From positions 53,306,788-53,370,787 of the forward strand of contig NC_077232.1 in NCBI RefSeq assembly GCF_027887165.1: DNA of 64,000 nt, read 5' to 3'. This document shows, in pieces, positions 55,576 to 64,000 of the stretch. The translations under genes and the position numbers were made by a program. Within the stretch, counting starts at the first letter, position 1. Every line of letters begins with the position of its first letter. Below the pieces are notes generated by a model. That model was not told the origin of the DNA, made no database searches, and saw only the letters and a list, made by a program, of their open reading frames with translations. Source of the stretch: Monodelphis domestica. Its lineage: Eukaryota; Chordata; Mammalia; Didelphimorphia; Didelphidae.

Positions 55576-55639
55576 ATTATACCTTATAGTTATAATTTTA
55601 TTATATGATTATAATTTTATTATAACTATAAGGTATAAT
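55576..55639. repeat. Inverted repeat, 21-bp arms
   Basis: The arms at 55576-55596 and 55619-55639 are exact reverse complements around a 22-bp AT-rich centre. The centre also holds a direct repeat of ttataattttattat. It may be a local palindromic duplication; 'ctaccttatagg' occurs on both flanks. Confidence 0.8.
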
Positions 55640-55844
55640 ATAATAAACTACCTTATAGGGTTGTTGTGAGAACAAAAAGAGGTTGATGAGAGAATATTTA
55701 TAAATGTGCCTGGCATATAGATTTAATACTTATTACCGTCTCTTATTCTCTTTTTTCTCCTCAATGTAAATAAATTTGAGTATCAGTTAATGGCATTTAA
55801 AAAAAAAACATAATGGACATTCAAGGAAATTAGGTTATTGGAAA

Positions 55845-56245
55845 AGGTGACTACACCTGGAGTACTATATTCAGTTGTGGGCATCACATTTGAGAAAGAA
55901 CTTTGATAAGATAGAGAGCAACCAGAAGGGTTCACGTTCAAGTCTTCAGCAGATGAGTTCAAGGAATTAAGAACATTTGTATACCTGGAAAAGAAGACAA
56001 ATAGCAAGGAAAATGATGGTTTTCTTGGAGTTTTTAAAGGGCAATTGTTTATAAGCAGAATTAGAATCATTCTATTCAGCCACAGAGAAAAGTTAGGAGC
56101 AATGAGAAGTAGCAAAGAAGAAATTTAGGTTTTATGGTAAAGAGAGGAAAAGCCATAACAAGTAAAGCCATATAAAAATGGATGGGCTACTCCAAGAAAC
56201 GATGGATTCTCTCTTGATAGAGATACGCAAAGACTGGGTAACCAA
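55845..56245 (+). repeat. CR1/L3-like LINE fragment
   Basis: 'acacctggagtactatattcagttgtgggcatcacattt', 'gaactttgataagatagagagcaaccagaagg' and 'gatgggctactccaagaaac' correspond to the end of a CR1/L3-type ORF2 (the 'W-phobic-PH...D-KLE-VQRR' region). The minus-strand frame across it is a shadow. Confidence 0.65.
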
Positions 56246-56259
56246 CTACTTGCTATTTT
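56246..56259. repeat. SINE target-site duplication, left
   Basis: ctacttgctatttt occurs here and again at 56459-56472, around the reversed SINE. Confidence 0.8.
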
Positions 56260-56262
56260 TTT

Positions 56263-56458
56263 TTTAAACCCTTACCTTCCATCTTGGAGTCAATACTGTG
56301 TATTGGCTCCAAGGCAGAAGAGTGGTAAGGGCTAGGCAATGGGGATCAAGTGACTTGTCCAGGGTCACACAGCTGGGAAGTGTCTGAGGTCAGATTTGAA
56401 CCTAGGACCTCCTGTCTCTAGGCCTGACTCTCAATCCACTGAGCTACCCAGCTGCCCC
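56263..56458 (-). repeat. tRNA-derived SINE, WSINE1-like, young
   Basis: On +: 'aacccttaccttccatcttggagtcaatactgtgtattggctcc', 'cagggtcacacagctgggaag', 'ccactgagctacccagctgcccc'. It is very like the copy at 48572 and has a 14-bp target-site duplication, so it is recent. Confidence 0.93.
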
Positions 56459-56472
56459 CTACTTGCTATTTT

Positions 56473-57437
56473 AATGAAGAAAGGATCTTTTTCTGGATAG
56501 GGGCAGGATTAGATGTTAATTATCTAATAACCTAGTTCCCTGAAAGACCAGTATAGTTTTAAAAAATACCATTAACTGGTACTCAAATTCATTTAAATTG
56601 TGTAGTATTTATTGGGAAAGGATGGGGGGGTTGGTTAAAATGGGGATAAAGTGAGGTTTGTAGCAGGGTATGGAGGAGTTGAGAGGAGAGAGGGAATATT
56701 GCTTGGTGAGGCAAAGGAGAGAGATATCCCCTGCCAAGAGGAAGCAGGAGGGGTCCAATAAGGACTGTTTGTTGTTGAATGACTGAACTGATGTTCAGCT
56801 CCCTCTATGCCCAAAAAAGATAGTCCACTTATATGACTGTGAATTCAAATAATATAAAGTTTAATAACTAGTTGGGATTGGAGCTTTTTCCTCAGCTTCA
56901 GAGCTAAGGCCAGGCCCCAGAGGCTGGCAGAGGGTTTCTCCCACTCCTGTCTATTCTATATCAGTCCTCGCTTTGTCTAATTCAGAATCTTAGCAGTAGA
57001 CGAAAGCAAACAAGAACAGTGCTGACTTTCAGAAGGGATTGGGCCTGAATATTCAGGCTGAACCAAGAAAAGAGGCACACCACACCAGACTGGGTTGAAC
57101 AAGCTACACCCTCCTCCAACACCAGGAAGGAAGTCAAACCCGCAGGAAGTAAGTGCTAGTCACAAGACCCAACTGCCACTCCCAGCAGGAAGTAAGTGCT
57201 AGTCACAAGACCCAACCACCACTCCCAGTTGGTCCTTCCCCCACCAACTGTCAGTCTTGTTTCCTTTCCAGAGCTGAAGAGAAAAAAGAGAAAACGGGAA
57301 GGTAATAATAGTTCCCAGCTCCTTCCAAGATCCATCAAAGAGGTGCTATGTTTTAAATAAAGGATGTATAAAGCTGCATCTTTCATTTTTTTTCTTTATA
57401 ATCTTCTGGATCCATGGGATATTCTTATTTTGCTCTA
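56473..57437. other. Unique sequence; 43-bp tandem duplication
   Basis: Two copies of a 43-bp unit starting gcaggaagtaagtgctagtc lie at 57142-57184 and 57185-57227. The surrounding 56770-57350 might be an LTR-like sequence, but neither end is clear. Otherwise it is non-coding. Confidence 0.4.
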
Positions 57438-58388
57438 TTTATTAGCAAAACCAGTTTTGCCTCAGCATACATTTATTTATGCAAGTTCATGCTACTATTG
57501 TTGACTGCAATGAACTTACAATTCAGCACAGCAAAGAGGGATTCACCCAAGAAACAAACAAGAAAACATTTTCAAATAACATGGAAGTCAAAGAAGTCTC
57601 AACTGTACAATTTATTGTCAAAATACCAACATGGAAATAATCTGTGGGTATTGTACTAAATTAGTCAATATACAAATGTGCTTTTGTGAGACAATTCACG
57701 AGCATATCCTTAAAGGGCATACTGGTTATTTCCAATAGGAGCCTCAAAATATTTGGTCATATAGGTAAGAGGTGATCTTTAAGGCAATCTTAGTGATTGT
57801 AAGTCTAAGTGAATGTAAACTTATGGGAAGTGGGCTTCCAGGAAAAACGTGCTTATTGGTGGTGGTGGTGGTGGTGGTTGATTGTCTAGTAACACCAATC
57901 ACACTAACTTTCTTTTTTTAAAACTTGATCAGAATTCTTGCCATGTGGAAAAGGTCTAGGATGAACAGGGCAAATATTTCCACTGACTTGTACTTAAACC
58001 CTAAATGTTCTTTTGTTTGTTTTTTTTTTTTAATTTTGTTTTTTGTTTTGTTATTTTTTTTCCCTCTTAACAAGGTTCTGCAATTACCTAGAACCAGGTC
58101 TTTTAAAACATTCTAAACATAATGTTCACATATTGAGGAGTAATGATTCGTCTAAAACTTGGCTAGCATATTTGATATTAGCATTTCCCCTAAGAGGTCA
58201 TCTTCTACAAAAGCTTTAGAAATAAATAGTGCTACCATTTAATGATCCTTCAAGCATAATGCCATTGTCTGTCTGGGTTTGTTCCATTTCCCAAAGTCCT
58301 TTCAAGGCACATGGACTAAACTGACTACACTGGAGAAGCAAGTGGATGTGGGCCTCTGTGAAAGTCCCCTCATGCCGATGAGCTACTT
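57438..58388 (-). other. GAS2: GAS2 3'UTR, probable extent
   Basis: Repeat-poor sequence downstream of the GAS2 stop (minus). Candidate AATAAA signals on minus lie at 57611-57616, 57472-57477 and 57438-57443. A (TGG)n tract is at 57857-57879. The true end is not determined. Confidence 0.55.
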
Positions 58389-58607
58389 TCATTTAATCTC
58401 CTTCTTGGCTTTGTAATGGGCAGAGACCACAAGGTAATTATCTGGATTCATGTCCTTAAGGGTGGGTGATTTGCTCTGGATGGGGGAGGTCTTGCCATCC
58501 ACACGGGAGATCTGGAGCATGCGACACGGGTCATGTTTCAGCAAATAGCCAGCAAAAGTTTCCCATCCTCCTCCCACACGGACCATGACATGCTTGTTAT
58601 GCAGCAT
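58389..58607 (-). CDS. GAS2: GAS2, last coding exon (end of GAR domain)
   Basis: A 72-codon exon on minus, starting [18 protein letters not shown] and ending YKAKKEIK before TGA at 58389-58391. Just upstream (58608-58609) is an AG after a pyrimidine-rich run, a proper acceptor. [20 protein letters not shown] is the end of the GAR (growth-arrest-specific 2-related) domain that binds microtubules. From memory, human GAS2 has the same text with [11 protein letters not shown] at the end (here [11 protein letters not shown]). GAS2 (about 313 residues) also has an N-terminal CH domain that binds actin; those exons lie beyond 64 kb. The protein links actin and microtubules and is cleaved by caspases in apoptosis. 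Confidence 0.93.
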   Translation of the reverse strand: MLHNKHVMVRVGGGWETFAGYLLKHDPCRMLQISRVDGKTSPIQSKSPTLKDMNPDNYLVVSAHYKAKKEIK

Positions 58608-58814
58608 CTGGAATGGGAAATGGACAAAAATGTAATTTTGATAAATTTGACATTTGATAAATAAAATAAAATATTTTATTCAAGTCACCTCTGAGGACCT
58701 TTTGGAAGATAGAGGACCAGCCTTGAAGTCAGGAAGACCAACCTACATCAGTGAAATCACAAATTCTGTCCCCCTCCTGTCTTCCCAAAGTTCCTCCCAT
58801 TCCAATCCATCACC

Positions 58815-58930
58815 AGGCTCTCATTCATGCATTTATCTATGCAAGGCAATGCTAAAAAATAAAGAATAAGATAGCTTCTGCCCTTGAGGAACTGAACATG
58901 GTATTTCTGGTGGAATAAGGTAAATATCAA
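58815..58930 (-). repeat. L2 3' end fragment
   Basis: 'attcatgcatttatctatgcaaggcaatgctaaaaaataaagaa', 'cccttgaggaactgaacatgg' reversed L2 terminus. Confidence 0.5.
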
Positions 58931-59066
58931 TAAGGAAATACAATGATATGATTCCTGACAAGAGAACATGAGTAAAAAGGGAAGGGAAGATTTTAATTCA
59001 ATATTGGATTTGCTGATGGAAAAGATCAGATAATCTTGGCATGGACCATTAAGAGATCTGTTCCAT

Positions 59067-59077
59067 TCATTTCTCAA
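59067..59077. repeat. Target-site duplication of L1, left
   Basis: tcatttctcaa, repeated exactly at 61230-61240. It borders the poly-T. Confidence 0.65.
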
Positions 59078-61229
59078 TTTTTTTTCCTTTTTTTAATTCA
59101 CTACATTATTTTTTAATTTGAATTAATTCATTTAGTCAATTTAGAACATTATTCCTTGTTTACAATAATCACATTATTTCCCTCCCTTCCCTCCATCCAC
59201 CCTTCCCATAGCCAATGTGCAGTTTCATTGGGTATTACTTCTGTCCTTGATCAGAACCTATTTTCATGTTGTTGGTATTTGCACTAGGATGATCATTTAG
59301 AGTCTACATCCCCAACCATATCCCTTTGATCCATGTATTCAAGCAGTTGTTTTTCTTCAGTGTTTTTACTCCCACAATGTTTCCTCTGGATTTGGATAGC
59401 AGTTTTTCTCGTAGATTCCTCCTAGTTATTCAGGATCACTGCATTGCCACTAATGGAGAAGTCCATTATATTCGACTGTACCACAGTATGTCAGTCTCTG
59501 TGTACAATGTTCTCCTGGCTCTGCTACTTTCACTCTGCATCACTGCCTAGAGGTTGTTCCAGTTCACATGGAATTTCTCCACTTTTTTATTCCTTTGAGC
59601 ACAGTAGTATTCCATTACCAACATATACCACAATTAGTCAGCCATTCCCCAATTGAATGGCATCCCCTCCAATGTTTTGCCACCACAAAGAGCGCAGCTA
59701 TGAATATTCTTGTTCAAGTCTTTTTCCTTATTATCTCTTTGGGGTATAAACCCAGCAGTGCTATGGCTGTATCAAAGGGTAGACAGTCTTTTAGCACCCT
59801 TTGGGCATAGTTCCAAATTGCCCTCCAGAATGGTTGGATCAATTCACAACTCCACCAGTAGTGCATTAATGTCCCTACTTTGCCACATCCCCTCCAGCAT
59901 TCATTACTTTCCTTTGCTGTTATGTTAGCCAATCTGCTAGGTGTGAGGTGATACCCCAGAGTTGTTTTGATTTGCATTTCTCTGATCATAAGAGATTTAG
60001 AACACTTTTTCATGTGCTTATTAATGGTTTTGATTTCTTTTACTGAAAATGCCTATTCATGTCCCTTGCCCATTTTTCAATTGGAGAATAGCTTGATTTT
60101 TTTTTGTGCAACTGGTTTAGGTCTTTATAAATTTGAGTAATTAGACTTTTTTGTCAGAGATGTTTGTTATGAAGATTGTTTCCCAACTTGTTGCTTCCCT
60201 TCTAATTTTGGTTACATTGGTTTTGTTTGTACAAAACTTTTTACTTTGATGTAATCAAAATTATTGATTTTACATTTTGTATTTTTTTCTAGCTCTTGCT
60301 TGGTTTTAAAGTCTTTCCTTTCCCAAAGATCTGACATGTATGCTCTTCTGTGTTCACCTAATTTGTTTATAGTTTCCTTCTTTATATTCAGGTCATTCAT
60401 CCATTCTGAGTTTATTTTGGTGGAGGGTGTGAGATATTGATCCAAACCTAATCTCTCCCACACTGTCTTACAATTTTCCCAACAATTTTTACGAAATAGT
60501 GGGTTTTGGTCGCAAAAGCTGGGATCTTTGGGCTTATCATAGACTGTCTTGCTGAGGTCATTTTCCCCTAGTCTATTCCATTGATCCTCCCTTCTGTCTC
60601 TTAGCCAGTACCAAATTGTTTTGATGACCACTGCTTTATAGTATAGTTTGAGATCTGGTACTGCAAGGCCGCCTTCCTTTGCATTATTTTCATAATTTCC
60701 CTGGATATCCTCAATCCTTTATTCTTCCAAATGAACTCTGTTATGTTTTTTTTTTCTAATTCAGTAAAAAAAAAAACTTTCTTGGTAGTATGATGGATAT
60801 GGCACTAAATAAGTAAATTAATTTGGGTAGGATTGTTATTTTTATTATGTTAGCCTGTCCTACACATGAGCAGTTAATGTTTTTCCAATTGTTTAGATCT
60901 AGTTTTAATTGTGTGGAGAGTGTTTTGTAGTTGTGTTTATATAGTTCCTGTGTTTGTCTCAGCAGATAGATTCCTATGTATTCTATATTGTCTAGGGTGA
61001 TTTTAAATGGGATTTCTCTTTCTAATTCCTGCTGCTAAGATGGGTTGAAAATATATAGAAATGCTGATGACTTTTGTGGATTTTATTTTATATCCTGCAA
61101 CTTGGCTAAAGTTGTTGATTATTACTACTAGCTTTTTGGTTGATTCTCTAGGATTCTTTAAGTAGACCATCATAGCATCCACAAAGAGTGATAGCTTGGT
61201 CTCCTCATTGCCTATTTTAATACCTTCAA
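59078..61229 (-). mobile_element. 5'-truncated L1
   Basis: On minus, the poly-A tail lies at about 59078-59095 and the 3'UTR from there to about 59460. ORF2 pieces follow: zinc-knuckle end at 60013-59714 (CWRGCGK...H...C), a C-terminal part at 60631-60212 (IKTIWYWLRDRREDQWNRLGE), and a reverse-transcriptase part at 61233-61003 ([23 protein letters not shown]), where the usual FADD is changed to FVDA. Several frames are broken. An 11-bp target-site duplication marks a single 5'-truncated insertion into an L2, in the same direction as GAS2. Confidence 0.85.
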
Positions 61230-61240
61230 TCATTTCTCAA
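61230..61240. repeat. Target-site duplication of L1, right
   Basis: tcatttctcaa, matching 59067-59077, at the truncated 5' end of the L1. Confidence 0.65.
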
Positions 61241-61345
61241 ATATTAATTAGTGCCTGCTATGGGCCAGGCACTGTAGTATAGTGTTAGATTTGGGGTTCT
61301 GGAGATACAAAACAAACAAGAAACTGTCTGCCTTCAAGGAGCTTA
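61241..61345 (-). repeat. L2 3' end
   Basis: 'attagtgcctgctatgggccaggcactgtag', 'tctgccttcaaggagcttacattc' is a clear reversed L2 terminus. Its upstream part continues at 61690-62230. Confidence 0.75.
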
Positions 61346-61360
61346 CATTCAAAGGTACAA

Positions 61361-61386
61361 AACCACACACACACACACACACACAT
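61361..61386. repeat. (CA)n microsatellite
   Basis: A short pure CA run. Confidence 0.85.
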
Positions 61387-61424
61387 GTAAATTTAAAATA
61401 CAAAGACTTTACAAGTTAATTTCC

Positions 61425-61689
61425 AGGGGAAGTGCTAACATCTACATAATACTTATATGTGCCAGGTATTGTGTTAAAGAAAAAAAAATACACATTTACA
61501 ATTATATCATCTGAACTTTATAACAACCCTGGGAGGTCAATGCTTTTTTCATTCCTATTTTATAAATGAGGAAACTGAGGCACAGATTAAGTGATTTCCC
61601 TAGGGTCACATAACTGGAAAGCAATCATTCAGGTTCACATTTGAACTCAGGTTTTCCTCACTCTAGATCTGTTCTCTGTCCATTAACCA
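61425..61689 (+). repeat. MIR SINE
   Basis: 'ataatacttatatgtgccaggtattg', 'ctttataacaaccctgggagg', 'ataaatgaggaaactgaggcacag', 'tttgaactcaggttttcctcactc' is a nearly whole MIR inside the L2. Confidence 0.8.
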
Positions 61690-62230
61690 AGAAGGTTTCA
61701 TGTAGAGGTGGCTTAATTACAGCTTTTAAAAAACAGGGTTAGAAGACTGCAGGTTCCAGGCATTAGGGACAGTCTTTTTAAAGTGTAAGGGTTAAAATAG
61801 AGATTTTGACACAATAAGAGAGGCATGAAAACAAGAGGTTTTGTGAGGTGTTTAGTCCTTTCAGTTGTTTCAGTCATGTCTGACACTTTGTGACATCATT
61901 TAGAGTTTTCCTGGCAAAGATCCTGGAGTGGTTTGCCATTTCCTTCTAGAGATAATTTTAAAGATGAGGAAACTTAGATACCCAGGGTCAATTGTCTTGT
62001 CTAGGGTCATACAACTAGGAAGCATTCAGGCTAGATTTGAACTCAGGTCTTCCTGACACCAGACCCAGTGTTTTATCCACTGTACAATGTAGCAATAGCA
62101 AATTGGTTAATTTGGTAGATAAAGTGGAGAATTGGGTAAAGAGGTTGGGAAAGATAGCCTTGAGTCAGATTGTAGTGGTCTTTAAATGCCAAATTGAGAA
62201 GTTTATAGAAACTCTTTTAATCATTATTAC
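61690..62230 (-). repeat. L2 LINE internal part
   Basis: 'ggttccaggcattagggaca' and 'gaaagatagccttgagtcagattgtagtggtctttaaatgcc' is reversed L2. A SINE interrupts it at 61857-62095. Confidence 0.6.
61857..62095 (-). repeat. tRNA-derived SINE, Mar1-like
   Basis: On +: 'tcctttcagttgtttcagtcatgtctgac', 'ggttttgccatttccttct'-like middle, 'tttgaactcaggtcttcctgac', 'atccactgtacaatgta'. A full reversed Mar1-like copy. Confidence 0.85.
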
Positions 62231-62294
62231 ATGAATGAAAGACAGTTTCTCAAGAGATCTCTAGGGATAAGATCTATAAGAGTTTAGGAAGAAG

Positions 62295-62410
62295 ATCTTA
62301 TCCATTATCACCTATGGGACCTGGGGCAAGTTACTTGACCTCTATAGGCTTTAGTTTTATCATCTCTAAAGTGAGGGACTAAATGATCTTTAAGTTCTGA
62401 TTCCAGCTTT
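62295..62410 (+). repeat. Old SINE fragment
   Basis: 'acctggggcaagttacttgacctctataggctttagttttatcatctctaaagtgagggactaaatgatctttaagttctg' matches the middle and 3' end of old marsupial SINEs. Confidence 0.65.
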
Positions 62411-63087
62411 ACTGAATAAAGAATGGCTGAAGGTCTCACAATCATTTAATTGGATATTATTAGTTAATTGTCTTTTAAAAAGTCCATAAAGTAGATAGTT
62501 CTTTATGGCTAACATAATTAGTTATGCATGTTGGTAAAAATTAATTCTTTTCTTCCCTAGTACTCCTTGGAGAGAAGTTCTTGTAATCCAATTATGATTG
62601 GATTCAGATTTTTTTATGTGTGATTTCTAAATACTGTTTGAGATTGAGCACTGGAGGCAAGGAAAGGTGATGGTGTAGAGTAAGCTATCCACAGAATTCA
62701 GATTCACTTGTTAGAGTGAAGGTTTAGACACTTCCAAAAGAGGTAGATGAGGGAAGAAGGAGGATCTCATTTCACTTCTCTGTAATACTGTTTCCTAAAA
62801 GGGGAAATTTCCAGACACAAAAGTAGAACCATAAGGATAGAGAAAATTATAAGGATAGAGAAATGTTACTCTCAAATGTATGGTTTCTGGAAATTTAGCC
62901 CCTCAATAGGGAATATAGGAGCTAAATGGTTATAGTCTCCTTAGGAGAAAAATAAATTTTGTGTCACAAAAAGATACATTAACAATTTTAGTCCTTCTTT
63001 GTCTTCATGAAATTACTTTAGACTTTGCTCTGGGTAGGGTTGGGGGTGGAATTAGAACTATAGTCCTAGTGGAACATTTTCCCCGAA
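62411..63087. other. Unique intronic sequence
   Basis: No exon or clear repeat. Confidence 0.4.
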
Positions 63088-63912
63088 TTTAATATATGCA
63101 CTCAAGGATATAAATTTCTCTGAGTACTGCTTTGGCTGCACATTCTAGATGTTGAAAGGATGTCTCATCATTGTCATTTTCTTCAATGGAATTATTGTTT
63201 CTATGATTTGCTCTTTAACCAATTTTTGATAATCATATTATTTAATTTCCAAATATTTTTTGATTTGTCTCTCCATATACCCTTACTAATTATTATTTTT
63301 ATTGCATTATGATCTGAAAAGGTTGCATTTATTATTTCTACTCTTTTGTACTTTTTTACCATGTTTCTATGCCCTAGTACATGGTCAATCTTTGTGAATG
63401 TACCATGTGCTGTTGAAAAGAAGGTATATTCCTTTTTGTCCCTATTTATTTTTCTCCATATATCGATTGATTTTTCTAATATTTAATTCACATTTAATTC
63501 AATTCAATTTAATTCTCTTACCTCTTTCTTATTTATTTTTGGTTTCATTTATCTAGATCTAAAAGAGGAAGGTTCAGGTCTCCCACTAGTATAGTTTTAC
63601 TGTCTATTTTGTCCATGAGCTCCACTAGTTTCTTCTTTAGAAATTTAGATTCTATACCATTTGGTGCATACATGTTGAGGACTGATATTTCCTCATTGTC
63701 TATATGCCTTTTGTCAAGCTGTAATTACCTTCCCTATCTCTTTTAACTAGATCAATTTTTACTTTGGCTTTTTCAGATATCATGATTGCAATTCCTGCCT
63801 TCTTTCCCTCAGTTGATGCCCAATAGAGTCTGCTCCAGGCTTTTACCTTTACCCTGTGTGTCTACCTTCATCATGTGTGTTTCTTGTAGACAACATATGG
63901 TAGGATTTTGGT
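63088..63912 (-). repeat. L1 ORF2 endonuclease-region fragment
   Basis: Text parallel to about 5330-6150 of the full L1, covering the endonuclease domain and the linker to the RT, with many small changes. It lacks the 3' end and is not the continuation of 59078-61229, because that L1 ends at its own target-site duplication and about 1.1 kb of L1 would be missing between them. Confidence 0.8.
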
Positions 63913-64000
63913 TTCTTTCCTTAATTTGAGATACCTAATTCCTAGAAATAAATCACTCGTGCCATTGCTACCCCCAAGGTATTTATGATAGAGCAAAAAA

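Larger units (their letters stand above)
58610..64000 (-). other. GAS2: GAS2 intron before last exon (partial)
   Basis: It runs from the acceptor at 58609 to the right edge. It is filled with L1, L2 and SINE sequence; I recognise no further GAS2 exon. Confidence 0.65.

Noticed and set aside
55783-56115. 110-codon minus-strand frame
   Set aside because: It lies antisense to a CR1/L3-like LINE fragment.
58654-59077. Open frames near GAS2 that might be another GAS2 exon
   Set aside because: The text matches no GAS2 residues and overlaps an L2 3' end.
59078-63912. One L1 interrupted by a later insertion
   Set aside because: The 59078-61229 copy has its own target-site duplication at its truncated end, so the endonuclease fragment at 63088-63912 is separate.

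Overview
This is eukaryotic, mammalian nuclear DNA, and the repeats point to a marsupial. Two tRNA-derived SINE types occur throughout. One is the old Mar1-like type with a tail resembling 'ccaaatggggtcataaag...actaaacaaca'. The other is a younger type with a tail resembling 'ttggctccaaggcagaagagtggtaaggg', which I take to be WSINE1-like. The young WSINE1-like copies, together with the absence of the commonest opossum SINE tail I know, make an Australian marsupial (dasyurid-like) more likely than a South American opossum. That assignment is an inference.

Only two host genes are supported. SVIP (small VCP/p97-interacting protein) lies on + in four coding exons (41955-42008, 47201-47251, 49016-49126, 50805-50819), starts in a CpG-rich promoter and encodes 76 residues. 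The last coding exon of GAS2, carrying the C-terminal end of the GAR domain, lies on - at 58389-58607, with its 3'UTR running toward about 57.4 kb. The two genes converge tail to tail, as I recall they do on human 11p14.3. The rest of GAS2 lies beyond the right edge.

Layout: 1-2 kb, unique sequence and SINEs. 2.06-9.77 kb, a full-length L1 on - with an 18-bp target-site duplication, intact ORF1, lightly damaged ORF2, a 5'UTR with three roughly 288-bp tandem units and two separate YY1-like promoter motifs. 9.8-22.9 kb, gene-free, with old L2, MIR, CR1/L3-like and SINE debris. 22.96-26.78 kb, a truncated and composite L1 insertion with a 16-bp duplication and an LTR nested in its tail. 26.8-41.5 kb, gene-free, with two solo LTRs of the same family as the nested one, an old L1, L2 fragments, further LTR-like sequence and a long (TC)n tract. 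41.6-52.1 kb, SVIP. 52.1-57.4 kb, an intergenic gap with an hAT-like element, L2, CR1/L3-like sequence and SINEs. 57.4-64 kb, the GAS2 3' end and an intron holding a truncated L1 with its duplication, an L2 with nested SINEs, and another L1 fragment.

I found no sign of a new gene system. The most informative features are the architecture of the large L1 (repeated 5'UTR units, two YY1-like motifs, a 733-nt ORF1-ORF2 spacer) and the composite L1 insertion at 23-26.8 kb. All family names come from reading and memory; no database search was possible.
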